DNA of 64,000 nt from JABSOG01 sp041583135 (GCA_041583135.1 JBFHGJ010000018.1:4832-68831); one strand, 5' to 3'; positions 17,466-26,688 are shown, counted from the stretch's first letter. Program-made: numbers and translations. Notes: generated by a model from the letters alone, not told the origin.

Positions 17466-19469
17466 ATGCATATTCAAGCCGCTAAACTCAAATTCAATGA
17501 CGCCGGTACACCGGTGTCTGAAACATTTGATGACATTTATTTTTCCTGTGAAGACGGCTTTTTAGAAAGCCAATATGTGTTTTTTGAGGGTAATGGCATC
17601 GAACAGCGGTGGCTTGACAGCCAAGGCGGCTGTTTTGTCATCGGTGAAACCGGTTTTGGTAGCGCGCTGAATTTTCTGATGAGTTGGCAACACCACCGCC
17701 AACTTCGCCAGTCCCACCCCAACCTACCGAGATTGCATTTTATTTCATTTGAGAAATATCCACTGAGCCATCAAGATTTGGCCATGGCGCTCAATCGCTG
17801 GTCTGAACTGCAACCGCTGCTGGATTTACTGCTGTTGCAATACCCCGAGCCGTTAGGCGGCTGTCACCGAATGAGCTTCGACCAAGGCCGGGTGACGCTC
17901 GATTTATGGCTCGGCGACATTCAAGATACCCTGCCACAACTCTACAACCAGCAACTTGGATTGGTTGACGCCTGGTACCTGGACGGCTTTGCGCCGACGA
18001 AAAATACCGCCATGTGGCATCCCGATGTCATAAAAGGTTTAGCTCGGCTGTCTAAACCGAAGGCGACCATTGCGACCTTTAGCTGTGCCCGCATAGTCAA
18101 AGACGCCTTACTGGCAGCGGGGTTTAGCCTGAGCAAACGCAAAGGTTTCGGCAAGAAGCGCGAAATGTTGATGGGTAAGCTCAATGACAAACCCGCCTAT
18201 TTACCTAAGATACCGTTTAATTTTAGACATCCAAGGCAAGGCAACAACAGCGGCCAATCACGCACAGCCATCATCGGCGGAGGTATCGCCTCGGCGGCGA
18301 TAGCATTGGCACTGGCCAAACGTGGCGAACACATCACTTTATATTGTAAAGACACCGAGTTGGCTCAAGGCGCATCGCAAAATCGCCAAGGCGCCCTATA
18401 TCCACTGCTACACGCCAGTAATAGCCCATTGAGCGAGTTTTTTGCCCATGCCTATCGTTATGCACTGCGACACTATCATGATTTGTTGGCTCAAGGGTTC
18501 GAGTTTGCGCACGATTTTTGCGGCGTCATCGTGCAATCTTTTGACGAGAAAAGCCGTCAACGCCATCAGTCGCTGGTCCGCCACGACATTTGGCCGGCAC
18601 ACCTAGTAAAACCGCTAGATAAACAACAATGTTCACAGGTTGCCGGCCTGACGCTCCCCCATGACGGTCTTTATTTCCCCAGTGGCGGCTGGATCCATCC
18701 CGGCGGTTTAATACAGGCGCAATTTAAAGCGGCGGCCCAGCTAAGCTCGCTAGAGATCAAGCTGGAGCGGACCATTACTGAACTGACGCAATCCTCACAA
18801 GGCCAATGGTTGGTTGACGAACAACAGTATGACAATGCCATCATCTGCTGTGGTCATCTAGCCAAAACCTTTGCACAAACGAGCGCATTGGCAATGGATC
18901 CCATCCGCGGCCAGGTCAGTCACTTGCGAGCCGTAGAACACACCCGCCAGCTAAAAACCGTCTTGTGTTATAGCGGCTATATTACGCCTGAACAAAACGG
19001 TGAACACTGTATTGGGGCGAGCTTTATTAAAGGTGACGACAGCACCGAGCTTAGACAACGAGAACATGATAAAAACCTTGAGCGTTTACGCCTTGGCATT
19101 GGTGAAACCAGTTGGTTTGATACTCTTGAAACGCCAACTCAGGGTAAGGCGGCTATCCGCTGTGCCAGCGTCGATCATCTTCCTTTAATTGGCGCCGTGC
19201 CCGATAACCTAGCCTATCAACAAAGTTATCGTGACCTATATAAGGGTCTCAAGCCGGCAAAATACCCACTGCCGCCTGACTATCACAACCTTTATATATT
19301 CGGCGCGTTGGGGGCAAGAGGCTTATGTAGTGCACCACTTGGCGCTGAAATATTGGCAGCGCAGATCTATAATGAACCGTATCCGGCCGCCGCGAGAGTG
19401 CTCGACGCCCTCAATCCCGGTAGAGGATACATAAAGCAACTCAAACGGAAACAGCCTTTTTCATCCTAA
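17466..19469 (+). CDS. mnmC: Bifunctional tRNA wobble-uridine modification enzyme MnmC
   Basis: MnmC, 667 residues, completes mnm5s2U at the wobble position of several tRNAs. The N-terminal SAM methyltransferase domain (about 1-240) has the glycine loop GETGFGSALNFL and WYLDGFAPTKNTAMW. The C-terminal FAD oxidase domain (about 260-660) has GGGIASAAIALALAKRG and GALYPLLHA, with the terminal FGALGARGLCSAPLGAE. Both domains are full length. In relatives mnmC also sits next to fabB. The overlapping frames on both strands are shadows. Confidence 0.96.
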   Translation: MHIQAAKLKFNDAGTPVSETFDDIYFSCEDGFLESQYVFFEGNGIEQRWLDSQGGCFVIGETGFGSALNFLMSWQHHRQLRQSHPNLPRLHFISFEKYPLSHQDLAMALNRWSELQPLLDLLLLQYPEPLGGCHRMSFDQGRVTLDLWLGDIQDTLPQLYNQQLGLVDAWYLDGFAPTKNTAMWHPDVIKGLARLSKPKATIATFSCARIVKDALLAAGFSLSKRKGFGKKREMLMGKLNDKPAYLPKIPFNFRHPRQGNNSGQSRTAIIGGGIASAAIALALAKRGEHITLYCKDTELAQGASQNRQGALYPLLHASNSPLSEFFAHAYRYALRHYHDLLAQGFEFAHDFCGVIVQSFDEKSRQRHQSLVRHDIWPAHLVKPLDKQQCSQVAGLTLPHDGLYFPSGGWIHPGGLIQAQFKAAAQLSSLEIKLERTITELTQSSQGQWLVDEQQYDNAIICCGHLAKTFAQTSALAMDPIRGQVSHLRAVEHTRQLKTVLCYSGYITPEQNGEHCIGASFIKGDDSTELRQREHDKNLERLRLGIGETSWFDTLETPTQGKAAIRCASVDHLPLIGAVPDNLAYQQSYRDLYKGLKPAKYPLPPDYHNLYIFGALGARGLCSAPLGAEILAAQIYNEPYPAAARVLDALNPGRGYIKQLKRKQPFSS

Positions 19470-19534
19470 GATAACCACGCCAGCTGTTATAGTATATACT
19501 TTGGGTGAATTGTTAGAAATTGAACGGGTAACCT

Positions 19535-21202
19535 TTGTCTCAACAGTCGAAAGAGCTAGAACAACTCAAAGCGCTCTACAAAGCTGAGTGTGAAGCGCGT
19601 TTAGCCGCAGAGCAAAAACTGCTGGAAGTTGAACACAACGCGCTGGATCACTCCCAGCAATTGCAACATATCGGACAATTTTTGGAACAGGCCGTCGGCG
19701 TTCAAATCCAAGAGCTGCAAACTGCCAAAGGCGATTTAGAATCGCAAAAACAAGAAGCCGAAAGTGCCAATCAGGCCAAAACCGCGTTTTTGGCCAACAT
19801 GAGCCATGAGATCAGAACCCCGCTTACAGCCATTATCGGCTTTGCCCAAAGCATTAAAAACGGCCTGATCAGTCACGATAGACTGCCCGAGATCATCGAC
19901 ATCATTATCGACAATGGTAAACACTTACTCGACCTAATCAACGACATCCTCGACTTGTCGAAAATTGAGGCCGAACAGCTCACTGTCGAATCTATCGATA
20001 TCGATTTGTTTAAAGTGCTGCATGACATCACCAACGTGTGCAGTCCAACCGCGCACCATAAAGATTTAAAATTCCTTGTCGAAGTCGATAGCAATGTGCC
20101 CTCTAGCATCACCTCAGACCCAACTCGGTTGCGACAGATTCTGCTCAACCTGTGTAATAACGCCCTCAAATTCACTCAACACGGTAGTATCACCGTTAAG
20201 GTCAGTTACTTTGAGCGCTTAAATACGCTGGAGATCGATGTTATCGATACCGGCGTCGGTATTGAGCCGGAAAAAGCACAAAAACTCTTTACCCCGTTCA
20301 CTCAAGCCGATGCGTCTACCTCACGCAAATTTGGCGGCACCGGCCTAGGGCTGTATATTTCAAAGCAGCTCGCTCAAATGCTCGGCGGGGATATCACCTT
20401 AGAGACCGAACCGGGCAAAGGTTCGACCTTCAGCCTCACAATCGATTGCGGTATAGCACAATTTGATGTCGAATCATTTGACCAATATCGTAAACGCAGC
20501 TCCCCGTTTGCCGATATCTTCGATATCCCCAAACTCTCAGGTCAGGTCTTACTGGCAGAGGACAATGAAATTAATCAACGACTGATCACCACGCACTTAG
20601 ATGCTTGTGGGGTCAAAGTGGTGGTCGCTGAAGATGGCCAACAGGCCGTTGAATTGGCCTTAGAAAGCGACTTTGATTTGGTTTTGATGGACATTCAAAT
20701 GCCCAACATGGACGGCAAAGAAGCATTTGAAACCTTAAAGGCACTGGGCTTTAGTAAACCCATTGTGGCACTGACAGCCAACGTGATCTCCTCGGACATT
20801 GAAGTTTACCTACAGATGGGCTTTAGTGCATCTTTAGCAAAACCGCTTGATTTACCGAAATTTTACGATACGCTGGCACAGTATTTACCACGGGGCAAAC
20901 ACTCGAACAACCCATCGCTCGTTCGCGACGAAGCGCCGTTTTTAACCCAATTGCGTCAACAATATCAACGCGAGATGGATAACTACAAACAGCAGATCAA
21001 AGACGCCCTAGAGTCACAAGACTGGCAGGCGTTGTTTGAGGTGGTGCACATCATCAAAGGCACCGCTGGTAATTTCGGTTTTAATGCGCTTACCGCTCAT
21101 GCCGGTGTTATCCAACAGGACTTAAGGGCCGGTAGCTTTGATAAAGTTCAGCTACAGATCCCAAGATTGATTCAATTATTAAACCAAGCACAAAGTGTCT
21201 GA
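19535..21202 (+). CDS. Sensor-less hybrid histidine kinase (HisKA-HATPase-REC-Hpt)
   Basis: This 555-residue kinase starts at TTG. It has an N-terminal coiled coil (about 1-80), then HisKA with the phospho-acceptor His91 (SHEIRTPLTA). The ATPase domain has a DTGVGIEPEK N-box region and GGTGLGLYIS. A receiver follows (about 330-450; LLAEDNEINQ, phospho-Asp in LVLMDIQMPNMDG, Lys in SLAKPLDL), and then a C-terminal Hpt domain (about 470-555, HIIKGTAGNFGF). No membrane segment, PAS or GAF domain is seen, so its input must come through the coiled coil or a partner. The next gene, a single-domain regulator, overlaps its stop and is the likely partner. Confidence 0.88.
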   Translation: MSQQSKELEQLKALYKAECEARLAAEQKLLEVEHNALDHSQQLQHIGQFLEQAVGVQIQELQTAKGDLESQKQEAESANQAKTAFLANMSHEIRTPLTAIIGFAQSIKNGLISHDRLPEIIDIIIDNGKHLLDLINDILDLSKIEAEQLTVESIDIDLFKVLHDITNVCSPTAHHKDLKFLVEVDSNVPSSITSDPTRLRQILLNLCNNALKFTQHGSITVKVSYFERLNTLEIDVIDTGVGIEPEKAQKLFTPFTQADASTSRKFGGTGLGLYISKQLAQMLGGDITLETEPGKGSTFSLTIDCGIAQFDVESFDQYRKRSSPFADIFDIPKLSGQVLLAEDNEINQRLITTHLDACGVKVVVAEDGQQAVELALESDFDLVLMDIQMPNMDGKEAFETLKALGFSKPIVALTANVISSDIEVYLQMGFSASLAKPLDLPKFYDTLAQYLPRGKHSNNPSLVRDEAPFLTQLRQQYQREMDNYKQQIKDALESQDWQALFEVVHIIKGTAGNFGFNALTAHAGVIQQDLRAGSFDKVQLQIPRLIQLLNQAQSV

Positions 21203-21626
21203 TATGAAAAATGATACCGCAGAAAAAACCATTTTAGTCGTAGACGATGTTGAGTACACCAGACAATTGTTGCGAAACGCCGTACTAGCGGTTCTGAACG
21301 CCGAACCCGAACATTTTAAATTCAACCGTTACAAATTCGTCAACGCCAGCAACGGTGTCGATGCCATGGCTAAAATCGAGCAATATCAGCCTGATCTGAT
21401 ATTTTTGGATATCGAACTCCCCGGTGGCATCAACGGCATCGAAATTCTCAAACGCATCAAAAAGCAAGATGCTCACGCCTTTGTCATCATGGTCAGTGGT
21501 GAAAGCACCATTGAGAACGTGCAAAACAGTCTAAAAAACGGCGCCAGCGGCTTTATCGTCAAACCGTTTTCGGCGGTAAAAGTGGCGGAGGCAATGAAGA
21601 ATTTCGAGAAAAAAGTGCTGCGTTAG
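21195..21626 (+). CDS. Single-domain response regulator paired with the hybrid kinase
   Basis: The 143-residue protein is a lone receiver domain. It has the acidic pair in ILVVDDVEYTRQ, the phospho-Asp in LIFLDIELPGGING, a Ser/Thr in VSGEST, and Lys in GFIVKPFS. It has no output domain, so it may act by protein contact, CheY-like, or feed a phosphorelay. The GTG at 21195 overlaps the kinase stop, and an in-frame ATG at 21204 is an alternative start. Either implies translational coupling to the kinase. A strong terminator follows at 21679. Confidence 0.88.
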   Translation: MSDMKNDTAEKTILVVDDVEYTRQLLRNAVLAVLNAEPEHFKFNRYKFVNASNGVDAMAKIEQYQPDLIFLDIELPGGINGIEILKRIKKQDAHAFVIMVSGESTIENVQNSLKNGASGFIVKPFSAVKVAEAMKNFEKKVLR

Positions 21627-21678
21627 TTAACATCGAGTTGGGTTAGTTAAGCGCGAATCAACAAGCCAGTATCATCCT

Positions 21679-21704
21679 AATCGGTGTGCGTTGGCACACC
21701 GATT
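21679..21704. terminator. Bidirectional hairpin between the response regulator and motY
   Basis: AATCGGTGTGC (21679-21689) pairs perfectly with GCACACCGATT (21694-21704) around a GTTG loop. It lies between two convergent genes and could end both transcripts. The T-runs on either side are short. Confidence 0.75.
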
Positions 21705-21735
21705 TATTGTGACACCGCCTAAAGTTCAACACGCC

Positions 21736-22623
21736 CTATGGTTTAGACATGGTGATCACCACACGGCGGTTGGTGGCTCGTCCTAATTCGGTTTGGTTCG
21801 ACGCGACATGGCGTTTTTCGCCAAAGCCGTTGACCCTCACCCGCTCTTTGGCCACCCCAATATCAGTGAGATAGTTCTTAATCGCATTGGCGCGTTTTTT
21901 CGACAGCTCCATATTCGGCCAGCGGCCGCCATATGAATCGGTAAAGGCATTGATCTCAATTTCATCGACTTCGGGGCTGTGCTTTAAATATTCGCCAATT
22001 TGCGCCAAACGTCTTTTGGATTCCTTCGACAGCTCGGCAGAATTCGATTCATACTTTAAAATGGTATAGGCAATATCTTCAAAACTGTAACGCAGCAGAT
22101 TATGACGGCATTGCAAAAACTGCTCATAGCTTTGCATAAACTGCATGTTAGACAGCCCGACAGCAATTTTGTCATAGGGGTTGTGCCAATCGGCATAATA
22201 AATGGTTGGAATAAACCCCTTTTCCAATTCGGTCAGCATGGTCCAAGCCGCTTGTTCTGGCACATCTGGCGAAAACTGTTTTTTCAGTGACATTTGCGCG
22301 ATGTTCTTGCTCGGCACGCCGGGCCGATAAGCAGGAGCAATAGAGGTAACAGAGGCAAAAGAGTAGTTATCCGGCAGCCTCAACATGCCCAGCTCAAAGC
22401 TCAAGTTGGGCTTTTTGCCGGCGACACTGGTAAAGGTGACCTCACCAAAGCGAGGTATTTGGTGAGAGAGTTCACACTGTAAACGTGTATCATTCGAGAT
22501 ACGCCACTGCGACTCGGTATCTGTCGCCTTATAATGACGTACCGCAGCTGTGGCATCAGCGGCAGTGAAAAATGACGTCGTGCCACACAGTGCCAATATC
22601 AGCCACCGAGTCATATGTTTCAT
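21736..22623 (-). CDS. motY: Sodium-type flagellar motor T-ring protein MotY
   Basis: The protein has a signal peptide (ALCGTTSFFTAADATA region), a MotY-specific N-terminal domain, and a C-terminal OmpA-like peptidoglycan-binding domain (about 185-295; INAFTDSYGG, then GFGEKRHVASNQTELGRATNRR). MotY forms the periplasmic T ring that anchors PomA/PomB stators of Na+-driven polar flagella. Position beside the RNase T gene, divergently, matches Vibrio and Shewanella. The open frame extends to 22665. I prefer the ATG at 22623, preceded by AGAGG; an ATG at 22614 is also possible. Confidence 0.87.
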   Translation of the reverse strand: MKHMTRWLILALCGTTSFFTAADATAAVRHYKATDTESQWRISNDTRLQCELSHQIPRFGEVTFTSVAGKKPNLSFELGMLRLPDNYSFASVTSIAPAYRPGVPSKNIAQMSLKKQFSPDVPEQAAWTMLTELEKGFIPTIYYADWHNPYDKIAVGLSNMQFMQSYEQFLQCRHNLLRYSFEDIAYTILKYESNSAELSKESKRRLAQIGEYLKHSPEVDEIEINAFTDSYGGRWPNMELSKKRANAIKNYLTDIGVAKERVRVNGFGEKRHVASNQTELGRATNRRVVITMSKP

Positions 22624-22850
22624 ATCCTCTTTACCTTTAGGTGCTCTGCCCTTAATCATAACCAATAAACCCCAATACAGCGAATGCTTTGCTTAAGCCT
22701 GCGGTGCAATGACCGCATAGTACCGACGACAGCGCAAGTGTAAGCGCTACCTTGCTTCATCAAGCACAAATCGAGCCAAAATTTATTGAGATTTATTGAC
22801 GCCAATCGCTTATAATCGCCGACAATTTTGCGCTAAATTGAAAAGGTATT

Positions 22851-23486
22851 ATGTCAGCCAGTCAAACGCCTGTACTCAGTGACCGCTTTCGCGGCTACTT
22901 TCCCGTGATCATTGATGTTGAAACCGCTGGTTTCAATGCCAAAACAGACGCCCTGCTAGAGCTTGCCGCCTGTACGGTGAAAATGGATGAAGCCGGCTAT
23001 TTGACGATTGATAAGACCATACATTTTCATATTGAGCCGTTTGAAGGTGCAAATCTTGAGCCATCGGCATTAGAGTTTAACGGTATCGACCCCTATCACC
23101 CCTTTCGACAAGCGGTGAAAGAACAAGAGGCCATCAGCGAACTGTGCAAATTTGTACGTAAAGCGCAAAAAGCCGCCGACTGCCAACGCTCGGTTATAGT
23201 TGCCCACAACGCCGCTTTTGATATGGGGTTTGTCAGCGCAGCTATTGAACGTTGTAGTATAAAGCGTTCGCCTTTCCACCCTTTTGTGACCTTTGATACC
23301 ACCTCAATGGCCGGACTATGTCTTGGACAAACCGTGTTGGTCAAAGCCTGTCAGGCGGCCGAAATCGAGTTTGACAACAAACAGGCTCATAGCGCCCTAT
23401 ACGACACCCAAAAAACCGCAGAACTGTTTTGCCATATGGTCAACAAGTGGCAAAAGCTTGGCGGATGGCCACTACAAGCGGCATAA
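22851..23486 (+). CDS. rnt: Ribonuclease T
   Basis: RNase T, 211 residues, is a DEDD-family 3'-5' exonuclease that trims tRNA and other stable RNA 3' ends and turns over tRNA CCA ends. The Exo I residues Asp22 and Glu24 lie in VIIDVETAGFN. Exo II is in VAHNAAFDMGF, and the Exo III His/Asp in AHSALYDTQKTAELF. Length is near the E. coli enzyme (215). It is transcribed divergently from motY. The 227-bp gap between them has no recognised operator. Confidence 0.95.
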   Translation: MSASQTPVLSDRFRGYFPVIIDVETAGFNAKTDALLELAACTVKMDEAGYLTIDKTIHFHIEPFEGANLEPSALEFNGIDPYHPFRQAVKEQEAISELCKFVRKAQKAADCQRSVIVAHNAAFDMGFVSAAIERCSIKRSPFHPFVTFDTTSMAGLCLGQTVLVKACQAAEIEFDNKQAHSALYDTQKTAELFCHMVNKWQKLGGWPLQAA

Positions 23487-23632
23487 ATTGCCGATAAAAA
23501 TCCGTCGAAGACGCCATTGCCACTTGAATTTTGCGATATTGCCTCCATATAAATGGTTGGCAAAAGCTTTGCATTGAACTATGTTTAATAGGTGAATGAT
23601 TGGCTTTTGCCTGCCAAGCGTGGAGAAAAAAT

Positions 23633-24466
23633 TTGAAACTTTCAGCGATAGCGGCATCAGCGCTGCTGCTTCTAAGCAGTCAAACCATGGCTTTCGATTC
23701 TTTCGAAGCTTTTTTGACACGTCCTGGAAACCTCACCGACAACCTGCTAAAAGTCATCCACGCAGCCAAAGAAAACAATCCCGAATCACAATATATTTTG
23801 GCGAGATTGCTGTATATCGGTTATGGCGTCAAACGCGACAAACAAAGTGCTGACAAATGGCTTGATAAGGCAGTTAAGGCCAAATTTGCCGATGCCGTCT
23901 ATATGCGCGGTCTAATCATTTTGCAAAATGCCGAAGGCTATGACGAACAAAGCCAGTATGGCGAATCTTTAATGTTGTCTCTGGCAGAAAAAGACCACAT
24001 CGAAGCCATTCAGTTTCTCGCCCATCACTACGCCATTGGCGATGTGCTGCCATTGAATCCGGAAAAATCCCATCAACTCTATCTGCAACTGTATCAGTTC
24101 AAGCCCAGAGAAGCGATTAACCTTGCGGTCTCTAGCTTTGCCACAGCCATCGGCATGTATCGGGTCAATAACGATAACCTGATAGAGCAGTATCGCCAAA
24201 CCCTCTTTAGCTGGCATAAAAAAGCCATTGAACAGGAAGAATTCAAACGCTGTTCGTCCATTGCCTATGCCTATCAAGACAAAGAAACCCAAACCGCATG
24301 GCGCTATTTTTGCCAAAATGCCGGACAACGAGATCTACAGCTAAGTAACGAGTTAAATGACTCACAGCTGTTGTTAAGTGAAAAGCAGCTTGAAATGGTG
24401 CAGTCAAAAGCCGAATGGCTAAAAAAGAACGTGCCCAACAACTATCAAGACATTCCGCCGAAATAA
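23633..24466 (+). CDS. Exported Sel1-like repeat protein
   Basis: The reading frame opens at TTG 23600, but a second TTG at 23633 is better. It is preceded by GTGGAG (23620-23625), and the product then begins directly with a signal peptide (KLSAIAASALLLLSSQTMA). The mature protein of about 255 residues has Sel1/TPR-like helical repeats (SQYILARLLYIGYGVKRD; AIQFLAHHYAIGDVLPLN). Sel1 proteins act as scaffolds; MotX of the sodium motor is one example. Proximity to motY invites that comparison, but the sequence does not look like MotX to me. Function unknown. A terminator follows. Confidence 0.75.
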   Translation: MKLSAIAASALLLLSSQTMAFDSFEAFLTRPGNLTDNLLKVIHAAKENNPESQYILARLLYIGYGVKRDKQSADKWLDKAVKAKFADAVYMRGLIILQNAEGYDEQSQYGESLMLSLAEKDHIEAIQFLAHHYAIGDVLPLNPEKSHQLYLQLYQFKPREAINLAVSSFATAIGMYRVNNDNLIEQYRQTLFSWHKKAIEQEEFKRCSSIAYAYQDKETQTAWRYFCQNAGQRDLQLSNELNDSQLLLSEKQLEMVQSKAEWLKKNVPNNYQDIPPK

Positions 24467-24568
24467 TCCGAGCGAGTCATCTGAGCGAGGAATACCTCCA
24501 GTTAACAACGCGGCGACTGTCATGCCCTGACAATCCATCAAAGCACGTTTTTATGGGTGACAGCAACA

Positions 24569-24596
24569 AAAACCCCAGCCAATGGCTGGGGTTTTT
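24569..24596. terminator. Bidirectional rho-independent terminator
   Basis: AAAACCCCAGCC pairs with GGCTGGGGTTTT around AAT, with an A-run on the left and a T-run on the right. It therefore works for the convergent Sel1-repeat gene and fadD. Confidence 0.92.
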
Positions 24597-24640
24597 CGTG
24601 AGTTGTCATCGCAACAGTCAGTTTAACGACATGCCAACAC

Positions 24641-26299
24641 TTAACTGTCTTTAAGCATACGACGGAGAATTTTACCCACATTCGATTTTGGCAGCTCATC
24701 GCGAAACTCAACGATTTTAGGCACCTTGTAGCCGGTCAAGTGCTCGCGGCAGTGCTCAATCAACTCAGCTTCTGTTAATGAATCGTCTTTTCGTACCGCA
24801 ACCAGTTTAACCACTTCACCGCTGACCTCATGAGGCACACCGATGACGGCACATTCAAGTACCTTGTCATTCATCGCCGCCACTTCCTCAATCTCATTGG
24901 GGAAGACATTAAAGCCAGATACGATGATCATATCTTTTTTGCGATCAACAATATAAAAATGACCTTGCTTGTCCATTTTGGCGATATCGCCAGTGGCAAA
25001 CCAATCGCCGTGCATCACCTCGGCGGTAGCATCCGGTCGATTGTAATAGCCTTTCATGACCTGTGGACCTTTAACCCAAAGTTCACCGGCTTCACCTTCT
25101 GCCACTTCATTACCTTCTTCATCGGCCAGCATAATATCCGTTGACGGTGCCGGCAGGCCAATACTACCGGTATAGCTTTTTGCCGTGTATGGCGTGATGG
25201 TGACCAGTGGGCAGCACTCAGTCAATCCGTAGCCTTCGACCAAACCGCTACCGGTGACTTCCTGCCAGCGCTCGGCTACCGGCCTTTGCACCGCCATACC
25301 GCCACCTAAGGACAGGCGTAATTTGCTAAAATCGACATCGCTAAAGCCCGGCGTATTTAACAACCCGTTGAATAACGTATTAACGCCGGTCAATGCCGTC
25401 ATCTGATACTTACCAAGCTCTTTAACAAAGCCCTGCATATCCCTAGGATTGGTGATCAACAGATTTTGTGCACCGAACTTCATAAAGGTCAGTAGGTTCG
25501 CCGTCAAAGCAAAGATATGATACAGCGGCAACGGCGTAACGATAAACTCTTGCCCTTCACGCAACATAGGGCCGAGGCAACCAACAACCTGTTCTAAATT
25601 GGCGACCATGTTGCGATGGGTCAACATCGCCCCTTTGGATACCCCGGTAGTGCCACCGGTATATTGCAAAAACGCTAAGTCTTCACCGTCAACCTGAGGT
25701 TTGGTGTAGTTCAGTTTCGCCCCTTTGGCTAAGGTTTGCTTAAAGGCAATGGCATTGGGCAGGTTAAACGCCGGCACCATCTTCTTCACGCTCTTAACCA
25801 TAAAGTTGACCACGGCACCTTTAACGGTGCCTAATAGGTCACCCATTTGAGTCAGGATCACATGCTGAAGTTGGGTGTTGTCGAGCACTTCTTCTAAGGT
25901 GTGAGCAAAATTGGAGATGATAACAATGGCTTTGGCTTTAGAGTCATTGAGCTGATGCTCCAACTCCCTCGGAGTATAAAGTGGATTGACATTGACCACC
26001 GTACACCCGGCACGTAAAACCCCCATCAACGCAACGGGGTATTGCAGCAGGTTTGGCATCATCAGCGCGACGGCGTCGCCTTTAACCAAGCCTAGGTCTT
26101 GTTGCAGATAGGCAGCAAAGGCACGGCTTTTTTGCTCAATCTCGCGGTAGGTCATGGTTTTGTCCATATTGATAAAAGCGACATTGTCGGAGAACTTCTC
26201 CATCGCCTGTTCAAATAACTCCACCAATGAATTGTAGTGATACGGGTCTATTTCAGCCGGAACCCCTTCAGGGTAATTCTTTAACCAAGCCTTCTCCAC
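24641..26299 (-). CDS. fadD: Long-chain fatty acid-CoA ligase FadD
   Basis: FadD activates exogenous long-chain fatty acids to acyl-CoA at the inner membrane for beta-oxidation. The frame opens at 26404. The start is more likely the GTG at 26299, preceded by AGGAG at a good distance, giving 552 residues that begin like E. coli FadD (EKAWLKNYPEGVPAEI). The AMP-forming motifs are present: YTGGTTGVSKGAMLTHRN (P-loop), EGYGLTECCPLV, DWFATGDIAKMD, and the C-terminal Lys in KSNVGKILRR. A FadR-like palindrome lies about 180 bp upstream of the start. Confidence 0.95.
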   Translation of the reverse strand: MEKAWLKNYPEGVPAEIDPYHYNSLVELFEQAMEKFSDNVAFINMDKTMTYREIEQKSRAFAAYLQQDLGLVKGDAVALMMPNLLQYPVALMGVLRAGCTVVNVNPLYTPRELEHQLNDSKAKAIVIISNFAHTLEEVLDNTQLQHVILTQMGDLLGTVKGAVVNFMVKSVKKMVPAFNLPNAIAFKQTLAKGAKLNYTKPQVDGEDLAFLQYTGGTTGVSKGAMLTHRNMVANLEQVVGCLGPMLREGQEFIVTPLPLYHIFALTANLLTFMKFGAQNLLITNPRDMQGFVKELGKYQMTALTGVNTLFNGLLNTPGFSDVDFSKLRLSLGGGMAVQRPVAERWQEVTGSGLVEGYGLTECCPLVTITPYTAKSYTGSIGLPAPSTDIMLADEEGNEVAEGEAGELWVKGPQVMKGYYNRPDATAEVMHGDWFATGDIAKMDKQGHFYIVDRKKDMIIVSGFNVFPNEIEEVAAMNDKVLECAVIGVPHEVSGEVVKLVAVRKDDSLTEAELIEHCREHLTGYKVPKIVEFRDELPKSNVGKILRRMLKDS

Positions 26300-26475
26300 G
26301 CTCGACTCCTGTTTGAATTGTCTTTCTTCTTTGTTGTGCTTTATGTTTGTTATTGTCACTTGGGCAAACCAAAAGCGCTTTTGCGAATTTAGCAATAACG
26401 GCATCGCTACACAACTGACATGCTGCTAATAATAGGCATAAACCGTCAATTTTGCGATGTTTACCAAATTGGCCG

Positions 26476-26492
26476 AACAGATTAGACCAGTT
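26476..26492. promoter_or_regulatory. FadR-like operator upstream of fadD
   Basis: AACAGATTAGACCAGTT matches the E. coli FadR consensus AACTGGTCNGACCAGTT at 13 of 16 fixed positions, and the right half is perfect. FadR represses fad genes and is released by acyl-CoA. Position upstream of fadD fits, though the fadD promoter itself was not resolved. Confidence 0.6.
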
Positions 26493-26510
26493 GAGGTAAA
26501 AATAAAAGCC

Positions 26511-26539
26511 TTGACAGTGTTTCAGGCGCACAATACATT
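26511..26539 (+). promoter_or_regulatory. Sigma70 promoter for the pheA leader transcript
   Basis: TTGACA (26511-26516), a 17-bp spacer and TACATT (26534-26539) form a good sigma70 promoter. The predicted transcript start (about 26546) is almost at the leader-peptide ATG (26547). Confidence 0.65.
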
Positions 26540-26546
26540 AATTGCT

Positions 26547-26630
26547 ATGAACAGAGCTATCCGATTTAACACAGCATTCTTTTTTACCTTGGTGTTTAGA
26601 AAAACACCCGGGGATGCTTTGTTGGTATAG
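26547..26630 (+). CDS. pheL: pheA leader peptide, Phe-rich (PheL-like)
   Basis: A 27-codon frame encodes a peptide with five Phe: one at codon 7, three in a row at codons 11-13 (AFFFT), and one at codon 17. It ends at TAG 26628-26630. It lies between a sigma70 promoter and a terminator hairpin just upstream of pheA, exactly as E. coli pheL does. The peptide is longer than E. coli PheL (15 residues). No Shine-Dalgarno sequence precedes the ATG, which is nearly at the predicted transcript start, so translation may be leaderless. Confidence 0.85.
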   Translation: MNRAIRFNTAFFFTLVFRKTPGDALLV

Positions 26631-26688
26631 ATTCGAAGAACGTTGACAAGAATTTATTTAAGAAAGCCTCCCACCCGGAGGCTTTTTT
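26573..26688 (+). promoter_or_regulatory. Phenylalanine transcription attenuator of pheA
   Basis: Four strands can be assigned. Strand 1, AGCAT (26573-26577), pairs with strand 2, ATGCT (26614-26618), enclosing an inner hairpin GGTGTTT/AAACACC (26591-26608). Strand 2 extended, GGATGCTTT (26612-26620), pairs with strand 3, AAAGCCTCC (26663-26671), with one mismatch; this is the antiterminator. Strands 3 and 4, AAGCCTCC/GGAGGCTT (26664-26684) plus a T-run, form the terminator. The Phe-Phe-Phe codons (26577-26585) lie on strand 1, so a ribosome stalled for Phe-tRNA would favour antitermination. Confidence 0.88.

Larger units (their letters stand above)
26300..26546. other. Control region between divergent fadD and the pheA leader
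   Basis: The gap holds the fadD ribosome site, a FadR-like palindrome (26476-26492) and a sigma70-like promoter reading toward pheA (26511-26539). The apparent N-terminal extension of the fadD frame (26300-26404) has no coding support. Confidence 0.6.

Noticed and set aside
23633..24466. Naming the Sel1-repeat protein MotX
   Set aside because: It is near motY and exported, but the repeats and N-terminus do not resemble MotX as I know it, and rnt lies between.
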